Assembly (NCBI RefSeq): GCF_000003815.2
Contig: NC_049982.1
Location: 17,248,365-17,308,364, forward strand
Direction of reading: 5' to 3'
Length of the DNA: 60,000 nucleotides
Origin: Branchiostoma floridae
Lineage: Eukaryota > Chordata > Leptocardii > Amphioxiformes > Branchiostomatidae
Every line of letters begins with the position of its first letter. Position 1 is the stretch's first letter. Both the position numbers and the translations under genes were made by a program. This document shows positions 44,865-57,000 of this stretch, piece after piece. Under the pieces are notes generated by a model that was not told the DNA's origin, did no database searches, and saw only the letters and a program-made list of their open reading frames with translations.

Positions 44865-45002
44865 TGAGAATTATTTGAAATATCGATATAGAAGCCAGTG
44901 GTCATGAGGAAAGCTAATAATCATTTTACTTTATGTTTCATTGGATAGACATTGCTGTATGCCTGACTCTTACAGCAGGCAAACAAAAGGAAAAAAAAAA
45001 GT

Positions 45003-48000
45003 TTACCTCTGAATGGGTGGCCACTCTGGATGAACAAAGGTGAAGTTGTAGTTCTTGGCCCACCTTCCAAAGATGGTCTTTTCTTGTACAAATTTGTGTT
45101 TTGTCTTTCCTCCCTTTCCTGTGTACATGGAACATTCCAGCGCTGACTTGCCATAGTAGTGGTATGGGACATCAGGGACGCTGGCATTACGGCTGGAGGG
45201 GGAACACACAGTGTAGTTACATCATAGTCTGTCCTCTAAATGATTTCAATTAGTGAGGGTTTTGAACTAAGGTGGTGACCCTTAAGTAAAGCTGATTCTA
45301 CTTCATGAAACCAACAATGCTAGGTGATTTCAGACGAGATACACAAGTACTACCATAAAGATGCAGGGGTATGTCTAATAACCCTGGTTTAGGCCTAAAG
45401 AAAATCCATGTTAATGGAAGTGAGATAGAAGAGCCCTAAGGCTTGTAAAAAGCCAAAGTTTAGTATCCTGATTTCAAGAAGATTTCCTGCCAGAGTATTG
45501 GAAGAGATTTAGATACTTACGTGGCACAGTAGCCATCGTACACCATACCAAATATGGTGGTGGAGTCACAGACCTGCCGCATCAAGGTGAGGGCAAACCA
45601 GCCTGTCGACAGGTCTGTCTTACTGCCTCTCCTGTAAACATCAACAAGCACCTCAGTCTGGTAAACAGACAGCATCACATGCACAGGGGAGACAAACCTT
45701 TCCCACCAAACACCACCTTTCTCTGCATAATGGATGTATCATATGCTTTGTCATGTCTCCTGTGCCTTAACTTATTCCCCATTACTCTGACAAACACATG
45801 CAGAGGCACACACAGGACATGTACCTATCACTGTGTTCTATACATCTTGCTACAGAAGAACAATCATGTTTTACGTTTGATTGAAACAATTCCATCATAC
45901 ATTTTAGGATTAGAGGTTTACTGTCCACCTTCACCATGTAGATGTGGACAACCACATCTAAGCTTCCTACACCGGAAAACACTGTTGAACATTATCACTA
46001 TTGGGCAAACCTTAGACCTACAGACACCCAAGCAAGTCACAAAGCAGTGCCCTTGTCTAGCAACAATGCCGAGTGACATGTGCACATACCATGTCCACAT
46101 ACCATCTCAGATGGGGTTCAGCCCTTCATTCCTCAACACAGGAAAACTACCAGTTTACCGGCCAGTCTTCACAGACTGTCATCATACCTCTGTTTTGAGC
46201 TGTTGGGATTATTCCCTTAGTGTTAAGTGTTTGAATATATGTTTACTAGGAAACTCTATTAATGAAACAATATGTGTATAATAATAGTCCTAGAGTCCTC
46301 TGCAACATACCCAAAATTACATTACAATTACTATAAAAACTTACATTACAATTACTTAATAATAACCATACAAAAATTTATCATTACTTACTTATATATT
46401 ATATATATATAACCAGGAAAGTTACAAAAATAAAATAACTTAAATGAAGTGTAGTCAAGAAGTCAGAGGTACATGTATGTATAAACTATGTCTATTTACC
46501 ACCATGTGTCAAGATACATGTGCTGTGCTTTTTGAGTGAGTGAAGTTGTGTGAAAGTTAATACTGATCGGAGAAGATAATCTACATGTATGAGTGTGTCA
46601 GACACATTGGATTAAAAGATATGATTTTTATAATCATGATAGTTGCCTGGCATTTGGGCACAGTGCTACAGAAGAACATAAGTATGAAAAGCCCTTCTCC
46701 TTACCTGTCCATCCCTGTCTCCTTCTTAAACTCCACATCAACATCCACCATAGCTTTGGAGGAAAATTTGTAAAACTGCAGAAGAAATATGACAATGTCC
46801 TCTTAGTTACACGTCAACATGATTATTTTGATGAAGCTCTAAATCGAGAAATACTTGTTCTGTCAGACATAAAATTCAGTTTGGATAATTTTGACTCTTT
46901 TAGCTCCGAAAGTTAGACAGTCTTGAGTGTGTGATACCTTACTATCTGATGAACACAAAGAACATCCTATCATACTACAATTGTACATCAGAATTAAAAC
47001 AACGTAAACAGTGTAGGCATTTTTTCCTAACTCACATTTCCAGAATACTTCATTACATATTATGAGAGTACTGTACACTTTCATAGAGAGCTTTAAGTTG
47101 AAAAATGGTAGGAGACAAAGAATGAATGTGCATTGTTTAAACATCATAAAGGTAGATATGACCTACGAAATGTAGTCTAGGGCAATGGCAGTAACGGAAC
47201 CTACTTCTGTCTTGGGAAACTTTCTGGCGAGGTTCTGCGCCACCTTCAGCACAGGTTTGCCTGGTCCCAGCACAACGTCTGGACCCCACACAACAACCTG
47301 CAACAACATACAAAATCACATGAAGCCTCAAGCACAATTTCTTCATTGTTTGAATGTTCAAACTGGCTAAGGTAGATATGTAAGAAGAATTTACAATATT
47401 TTTTGCCTCATCCTAGAACAACTCCTTAGAATAGCCTTTATGCCTGAATCTGGACAAATTTTTCCAAAAAGTGATTTTTCCTTAGCTCAGCTCATGTAAA
47501 TTTTTCAAAGCATTCGACAAGGAAACGATCATTATGAAACAAGCAACTTCAGCTTGTCTTCCTGGCATTTTGCCTATAAAATGTCCACCATGACTGTTGG
47601 TTACCTTTGCGGTGAGTGCTTGTCATTACTTGCTACCTGGCAGGTATGAAATACTGCAGAATTAGCTCTCCACTGGGACCATGTCCTGGCAGATAATGAC
47701 CACGGAAACGGCTACTGACACCACAGAGGGAAATACTGGCGTGAAATACAGCCCAACCTTGGGGACCAATTACATGCTTTTTGACCTTCAATAAAGACTA
47801 GGTCAAATTATACTAACATTTGATGGGCGAGAGGGGGTCCTCTATCATCCCTGGTGCAGCGATCAATAATGTCAGTGACAGAATGACCCCAGATACAGAC
47901 AGGATTGGGCTTAAAGTCACTTTCTCCTTAACAGACTTCAATCACGCGTCAAGATTTGCCTTCCAGTCCTAGTGATATATAGATGACCAGTCCATAACTA

Positions 48001-51000
48001 TAATTGGAAAGGTCTTCTAAAATCAAACGAAACTGTCTTGTCTTGGGATTATTAGATATTGAAGTGCCAGCTAATCCTGCAGACGAGAGCTGAATCACAA
48101 AAGCTTACAACTGATGGTGCTGAAGTACACCTGGCAGGAGGTAGGAACTCACTGGCATGTGACTCAGTTCAGTTATTATATAGCCCCAGGTGTGGCCATG
48201 ACACTGCACGTTCTCCATCCTATCACAACAGGGCATATATCCCTAATCCTTTCATGGTGCGAGGAGGTTCCACCATATGCCGGGATGTCGTTCTCTCCTC
48301 AAATTCAAAACATCCCTTTTACTTATTTAGCGGTAATGCATCCCTACCAGTAGTGAATATATTGAGGTCCAAACTCCAAGAGCAAGGCCAGGTTCATTTG
48401 CAAAACCGACATATAAAGATGGACCACTCAGCACCAGAACACTGCTACCAGTACTGCTTACTTACTTAACTTTGGAATTGATTGCAGGAGAAATTCCATT
48501 GTCTGATTATCGTGCTGATCTGGAGTTGTGCAGTTTGAAGCGGTCAATGTCAATGAAGGACACACCAGGCACTTGGCAGTTAAAGGTCTCCAGCAAGTAA
48601 CAACATCTCAGACATTCTGCAGTTTAACAAGATTTTATCTATGCAAGAATGTACCTAAATTTCATTATGTGTATGAATAATTGAATCACCCTGCTTATAG
48701 TTTCTCTTTCTGTCCTTTAACTTCACCCCTTTCAATTCTAAGCAGATCTAACTCTCAAGGTTTAGATATTCACATCCATAGGATTCGGGCCGATAGAATG
48801 CAAACCACAGGGCTACATACGTGTACTAAGGGTGTGGTCACATAGGTCATGCGATTGCCGTACGATCGCTATCTCTCGGCATTTTGGAGGACAAAAATGT
48901 ACATCTCCTGCAAAGTTCAACTGTCTTGGTACACAACATGCTGTTTTGGATCCATGTCAGTGGATGGTTCTGTCACAGCCAGCTTGAAAATACCATGGCA
49001 TCAAAATCGTATGACGATCGCACCACCTATGTGACCGCGCCCTACACTAATCTGTAGTTGCATCATAGGCAGTTTGTGACTCAGGCCTCACATCTGCAAC
49101 TCTGCCCGAGGCATTTGACATTCAGCTGGATGGCACACCTGGAACATGACCGCTCTGGTCCAAATCAGGGCAATTACAAGAGGGTTGCTGCTGTGACAGT
49201 GCAGTCCCCTGACAGGGGTTTGGACACAGGAGAGACACAGACAGAACAGCGAGTCTGTTAGCAAAGTTGGCACTATCACTTTGCAGACTCCAAAAATACC
49301 ACTGTGTGAGTGAGTGTGTGTGTGTGCATCAAGCCACAGAGATATCATATCGATCAAGCTTAGTTTGACACAATGATTGCAGGCTTTGGTGAATCCTCTT
49401 GACTCCAAGGCCCTTATCATCCTCAGGTAAGACAGATAGTCCAATAAAGTGCAGCCATCTTCAATTCTGCCTTATTGCCTTGTGTTAAACGAAAGGCCCA
49501 ATGCTTCTGTCAGTCTGAAATTCTGCCAGGAAAGTGTACAAAGTCTTACTTTGATTAGTTCTTTTACAGATTCCACATGACAGTGGCACTGGCTAATGGC
49601 TGTTAGTTATGTAATATGTAGTGCTAGTATGGGTGACATCCTGTCTGGTTGACATAACTGTGTGAATACATGTAGGTGGTGAGGAACTGATGTTGAAACA
49701 AGGTGTTAGAACAAAGCATGGCAGCTGGAATAAAAAAGTATGTGCATCTTAGAGGTCAATCCACAGAAGAATGCTAGTATATATTAACCATTTGTCTTGT
49801 TTGCAGAGAGGCCCAAATTAAGTATAAATGTGAGTTGAAGCTTTAAGGTCATGGCTACATGAGGTGGCAAACTTAAACTAAGTGCTTCTAAAACCTGGTT
49901 AAACTTTACTTCTAATGGAAACTTCTGTGTCCCATTAACTGACATGTGCTCATAGTTTCATCCTTGCTACATAAGATGAAACTGGTAGGCTTCCAACGGA
50001 GAGTCTGGTGACACTTAGTCTGTGGGATAAGTTGCCTGGATTTTTTAATGCTTACCTGAGGTTTATCTTGAACATCCTGCCACCATACCATCCTGCAGCT
50101 GTACGTCCCCCCTCTCCCCCATAAAAAGGTGGTTACAAATTGTATATGTCTGACTGTAGCCACTGGGCTGTAGCTGGATATAAAGCTGGATAAAGCTCTT
50201 ATAAGGAACAAGGTTGAACCCCTAGGTAAATAAGCAGCAGTTTCTCCTTGGTAAATCATCAGTCATGTTACCACAATTGCTTATAGTTTCCATCGCACTG
50301 ACAATGCTCCCAGATCAGCAGACAGAGGTGAACATGTTTGGCCTCAAGGGTAAAGCAAGACGGACTAAACCAAGCACATGGACTATTGTAAGCTAGCTTT
50401 AAATACTAATATTGGATTACTATATAATAGTCAAGCTGGCCTTGTGATTTATCCATGACATGATTCAGCATCTTCTGTGTAGTCAGACTTCAGTAGACTG
50501 ATCAGCAGCCCTAAGCCAGGAGGGTTGCTGTGGTCAGGTGTTGGCCCACTTCATATTCCATTATGTACGTCCATACAGTTCCTGAATGACAATTATGATT
50601 GTGCAGGCATTCAGGAAGTCTACACCTTAACAGCAGAGATACTTTTCAGCAGTTACGGGGAATTACAGAAATGAAGTCTGCCCGTGCCTACAATTTGTCC
50701 GGCTTAACTTCGCCGTAAAATATAAAGATGGTCAATTATAGCCTTTCTGCCTGCACAATTTTGAGGCAATATTCCAGCATTAGTACCGATTTTTCCATCA
50801 TAATGCATTAGGGCCATGTTATTTCATCCCCTTACTTCAGTCACAAAACGGTGGTGCTACTGAACAGTTATATGACTCTCCCTGTAATCTGTAATCTGTC
50901 AGTTCAATCTCCAGCAGTAACTTCACTGCAGTTAACAAGATTGCCCATAATAAAGGTTCAAGGTAAATGGCCACTGCTGGACACAACACTTTCGTGTAGC

Positions 51001-54000
51001 TCAATCTCCCAAACTGGTTTGGGTTCACCTAGACCCTGTATTGATCAACACCCTAACAGATCACCCAGTTTACCAGAGACTGATGGGATGGCCTTTCAGA
51101 GATGTACAATGAACCTATTGGTATTCTTGTCATCATGACACAGTTGCTGAGGTCGCAATCCATCAGCCAGGATTCATCCAACACACATGAAGCAATTACT
51201 TGTCCTCCTTCTGAGTTATTGGTGTTAAAACCTGACGTCTGACTACTTGTGATAGTACAAACTGTGCAGTATGTCTCTAGAACTGCTACCATATTTTCTT
51301 CAATAAAGTACATGTATGCACTTTTAAACCCTTAAAAGACGATCGGCCATGATTGTGGCTTCCTGGTAAAAGATGGTCAGCCAGCATTGTTGTCTCCTGG
51401 AGACAAGCCTGGTAAACCACAAGTAGAGCCTCGGTATCTATCGGCAATCCCCAGCAATCCTCTGCATACTTCAGAGAACTGCATCATTTTCATGTACAAT
51501 GTATACAGCTGGTAGACAACTTGTTATCATGAAGACCCTACCATGTAGATGCTACATGAGACGATGAGTGATCTCTTCACAATCGACAAGGACTTTGATG
51601 AATGTAACTGCAATGAAAGCTACAATCTAGCAATGTTTTGGCCTTGAATTTATAACTGTATGTAACATTGCAAGGCATGTGGACAGTCCTTTTGAAAAAA
51701 AAATATTTGACTTGACAGATGATGTTGTGTTGACTTTCCAGTTGAAACATCTCCTGATATCTTTTGAGGAATATATACATATACATTCATGGAATAATGT
51801 TTTTTTTAAGTTATACTTGCAGTTTGCATGATCTGAGGTTTCCATTATCTGTCTAGTGCTATTGTAGAGCATGTGCAACTACATGTACAAGTCCTGAAAC
51901 AGTACAGAGGTTATTGTGCTAATTTCCACAGTTTATCTCCTGTAACGACCCTAAATTTTAACCCTTCCTCTCAGGATCAAACTTTTCAAAATTCAGGTGC
52001 CTCAAGTTGTTCTCAAAGTACATACTTGATTTGAGGTTATTGCACACACAAATGGGAAGAGGTCCTCAAATAGATCAAATTTATGGAGATTCAAAATTTC
52101 GTGGAGGTACATGTACAGGTAGGAGATTTATTTTTTACAATTGTCTTGAAGGTGGTGCATGCTTCCCCAGGGTCTCTTCCCAACATCTGCTTGTAGAACG
52201 GTATTTGGGTACATATCCTGCCAGGTGGCCTCATTTCTACAGAACTATTATCTGAAGAATTGTAGCATAACTAATTGGAGCTCTCTTTGATGTTTTGTAC
52301 TTCCTCTTTTACATTAGTTCAGGTTGCCTTGAGTAGTGACCTTCATGTTGAACCCTTCTCTCTTTTTGTGTCCATGGTGACAGTAATGAGCCTTTGTTAT
52401 GGGTATGAGGCGAAGATTAAAGCTGCGGACAGAATTTGTTAGGATAGAAACTAGAGCTTTACAGTGAATCCTCATTCTGATCTTGCAAACATAATTTTCA
52501 TCACATCTGAATGTTGCTCCCAAAATACAACATCTTGACAGACCTCCAGACTGCTCCCATTTTAGGACCAATGCTCTCAAAATTAAGCTGGTGTGTCTAA
52601 AAATTTTCAAAGGTGCACAATGCTGCCATAAAACTTACATGTTAAATCATGGAAAGCGAAGCTGCAGTCAACTTTAAATGAATTTTTTTGAACCTCTGCT
52701 TCCGAAAAACTGTGTTCTGCTACCTTCAAATTTTAGGCACGTGGAGGGGGGCTGAGTTGGAGTCAAGAATCACCTATAGATACGAGGGGCGTTCAAGAAG
52801 TAATCCACCTGACCCACTTCCAGTTGTCTGATCTAGATGAAATTTTGCATATGTAATGATTCATATCTCTATGGGTTATGTTGCAAAAAACAGCTCTGAA
52901 CTAATTTTGGTTTTTGATTTAAAGGTGTTTGAACTGAGTCAGATGTGAAATGGACCAGGTGTGAAATGGAGCCAGTTGAGTGTCGCGCAGTGATCCGGTT
53001 TTTGTATTTGAAAGGACGCATACCAAATGAGACTTTTGATGAAATAAAAGAAACTTATGGTGATGATTCCCCATCATATGACCTTGTAAAACGCTGGCAT
53101 TGTGAATTCAAACATGGCCGGAAGTCTGTGGAAACAGCTCCCAGACCTGGTCGTCCCTCTTCTGCCATTGATGAGGCATCTGTTGCAGGACCAACCTGGG
53201 GCGTCCTACAAAAACGGTGTACAGAGCTGCATCAAACAATGGTAGAAATGCATAACTCTGGGTGATTCCTATGAAGAGAAAGACCAATAACTGCACCAAG
53301 TTTCATTAATCTCCTCCTTTGGGAAATGGGTCAGGTGGATTACTTCTTGAACGCCCCTCGTACATCCTATCAAAGTGGTAATTTTCCATCTTCTTGCACC
53401 CTGTGGGAATATTCTAATACCTGATTCGGCTGTAGGAATTCATGCTATTACAATCTTTTGTTTGAGGACACGAAATTGTGCATTTCACATGTTTTTGTTT
53501 GGGTGGGTATGGCATATTTGGGTGGATATGAATATTATAAAATATGGTAAATTCTGGGACCGAGGAAGAATCTGTAATATACTATATTCTAAGAGCACAC
53601 CAAAATTCAGTGCTTTGGTTAATCAAGTACAGTAGCCTGCTTCAATTGAAGCCCTGAAGTTTCTTCATGAACCCATATTGAACCCCTTGACACAGTGCCT
53701 ACCCTCTGCTAAATGCAGTAACAATCATGGCCGAATGGCGTGAGCGGAAATGGAATGACGCGGAAATGGAATGACACACGGACAAGAATATACTCTGGCA
53801 AGGATCAACACTGTTCCATGGCTGGCAATTTCACGCCAGGACAGGGCTGGTGCCAGGACTCCTTGGCTTGGGCAATTATGCAGCTCATTCACTTCCACGT
53901 TTGGAACTAATTATGTTCCAACCAGAGAAGCAATTTTCTCTCCAATTATAGTGGGGGCAATACTGAGGTTAAAATGATCACTCCATCAAGCACATTGTCA

Positions 54001-57000
54001 CACCTGTGGGTTATGGTGATGCCAGCAGAGATGTGAGAGCAGCTAATGCCATACCTCATGAATAAGAATATCAGGTAGCTTCTACACCATAGAGGTCAGA
54101 GATTCGTCAAGTTTCAACACTGTGATAAAGTTCAAGCATATTAGAGAGCACTATTTTCTATCAAGGCTATTTCATCTGTACTAGTGGTGTGGTATTGCAT
54201 TTTTATTACCCTATTTCATTCTGTGCCTGTGGACTAATGTCTGTATATTGCAGGATCCCATCAGACAGGCCTGAATTGCCTGAGCAGTTGCTCAAGGAGA
54301 CATCATTTGGTACTAATGTCAAATTGAATGCCTTTTTATTTTCCATCACTGCCTTTGGACTAGATTCATTCCCGAAGGACCTCAGGTGCTGGCCTCATAA
54401 AATAAGGTGCAGGGCCAGCAGCAAAGCATTGTGCAAACAAGAAACTGAAGATCTCATACCTCCGGGAGTTTTGTAAATTAATTCTGGTCGCCTGTTGATT
54501 ATTCCTTAATATTAATGAATTAGAAGCTAGCTTGGTATGTATGGCTGAAAATCTTCAATACTAATAGATGAAGAGAATCAAGGAAGATTTGCGTTTAAAT
54601 GACGTGATCATTGTATCCTTTAAAATTCAATACGATAGATTGAAAAGGAGTTCTTGGGGGCTAATTAAAACTGTGTTTGTACGATGCCTGTGGTTAGGCT
54701 GTTCATGTAAAATTAACATGGGCCATCACATCTTGAACCCTATGAAAATAACTGTGTCCAAAATCTACAATGTATGTATTTAAATCTGCTACATGTATAT
54801 GGTCTTGTGGTGTTTCTGTGCAGATTTGCTTTCAATGGTGGGTCTTCTAAAACCTCCCCAAGAATTTTGAATACTTGTAGAGATAGGGAATATCACCTGT
54901 AGGATGTTACTTGAAATCGGCATAAATGCATCTAGATTTTATTACATACACACTTGAATCACAAAGCACAGTATTTACTACTTACTCAAGTTGAAATCAG
55001 ACAATAACTTCATCTAATATACATGTATATGTATAGTGGGTTCCATTCATGTTACATACATGTGCAAGTCCTTCTTTTACCAGTAAAGCCTGCTTTATCA
55101 GTCTATCTGATTCATGGATGAAGAAACAAATTTTCAAATTTTCATGATATATGTACATGTATCTGGTACCAGAGAGCAACCCATTGGCACTGTACTTAAA
55201 ATTGCTGTTGGATTATTTATCTAAAAATGCATGCAGACTTAGCCTGGGTACCATCCGGATAGTAGTTCGCTCCTATGTTCAAAAAACTGTTTGGTGCTAA
55301 CGGCAGTTAATGAGCGAATCAAGGAATAGGTTCTAGAATCTAGAGCACTCGTTCGATGACAACAGGCCCTCCTGCAAGCAGACGGAGGGCTTGTCCGGTG
55401 TTGGTACGCCTGTTCGAACAATCGCTTGAACCCATTCCATCATTCGCTCATGTGTAGGGACCAATCAGCGCCTGCGTCCAAAATTTGGATGATTCCAGAC
55501 GTTAAGATGGTCTGCGTTCCCAGACGGAAACACAGAGAAGCGACTGCATATAGTGTATAATGAACATCAGAGCTAGAAGCGACTGTATATAGTGTATGAT
55601 GAACGCCAGAACGAACTACTTTCCGGATGGTACCCAGGCTAATGCAGACTAGTATTATTTGATTTTCATTTTGTCAAGTAAGCAGCCAGAATTTCTCAAA
55701 CAAATGCTCCATCTGCTGACTCAAAGTAACTTCTGTGTAAATTTACTACTTGGGAGTTGCAGATATCCCAGATCACAGAGGGCGTCATCTAACTTCATCC
55801 TTTGAGGTGACAGACCAACCAGTCACTAGCCTCAGAATAGTCAGACATTATCCTTGGTGCTCACCAGACTACCAGAAGCAAGTAAACAGTTAGCAGTCCT
55901 GAGGCATCAAAGCAGAGGACATGAACAAATGTCAGTATTGCTTATGAAAACATACACTCTTTCCAAAACAGCCTCGACTGTCATATTGAAGGCTCAAAAA
56001 TCCTTTGAAGCTCTTACAGTGGTTGTGTCTCCTTTTTCACTTGTATACATTTGAAAGCTCACTGGCTAAGAGCCAAACCTGCATTAAAACAGCCCCAGAA
56101 CTTGAACTTGTGGTAGGCCACACAATTTGCTTACATTTGCCCAGTTACTGATGTCTGTTTTTCTTTCCAGCTTCTTAAGTGACATGACAAGAGATATTTT
56201 CTGACTGCTTGAAAGTGAAGGTCAGGAACACTGCAAAGCAAGCAAGTCATTATATCTCTGGTAAAAGTTCTTTGCAAGTACACAAATGTAGGTTACACGT
56301 ATGTTATAACCTTTGCCAAGAAGGTTATATTCTCTTATGTGTTTGTCTGTGCGTGAGTATGTGTATGTGTGTATGTCTGTGTGTGATCATGATAACTCAA
56401 GAATGCCCGGATTTATTCAAATTATTGTCTTGATATCTAGTATGTGACTGGGTAGATCTTGATGAGTCACTCGAAAAGGTTAGGATCTTTTGGCAAAGGT
56501 ATGAGGTCGTGGAACTCTTAGTTACCAGCATTTGTTGGTTTTTGAGCAGGCTGGGCAAGACAACCCAAAAAGTGGATTTCTTGGAGGTTGTAGATAACGC
56601 ACACTGCTTACCCCTATCACAGCCTCAAACTTCATCCCTATCCTCACAAACTCTACCATAAAAGATTGCAGCAAATAGCTTGAATCCCTACTGAGACTTC
56701 ACCCAGCATGGGGTAGGAGGTAGGGCAGACAGTTTGACTCATCCAACCCTGCAGATTGAAGTGACTGACCTAGAGGAGCGTTTCTCTAAGCCTTTGAAAG
56801 GGTTCATGAAGAGCTATGCTCTGGAACGGGCAGAGTTTTCAGAGACAAAACAGAGTAAATCTGCCTCACATGACTTGACTTGTGTGTGAGAGGAATACTA
56901 ACGAAGTTGGTGTACGCTGGATATATATCCCTGTCCACACACTATACTAGGATCATTGAGGCAGCAACATTTGTACAAGATTATACATTTACTTCACATT

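Noticed and set aside
45679-46281. 200-codon plus-strand frame opposite the ST6GalNAc-like introns
   Set aside because: No domain, Cys/Leu-rich composition, and it lies in intron sequence of a well-supported minus-strand gene.
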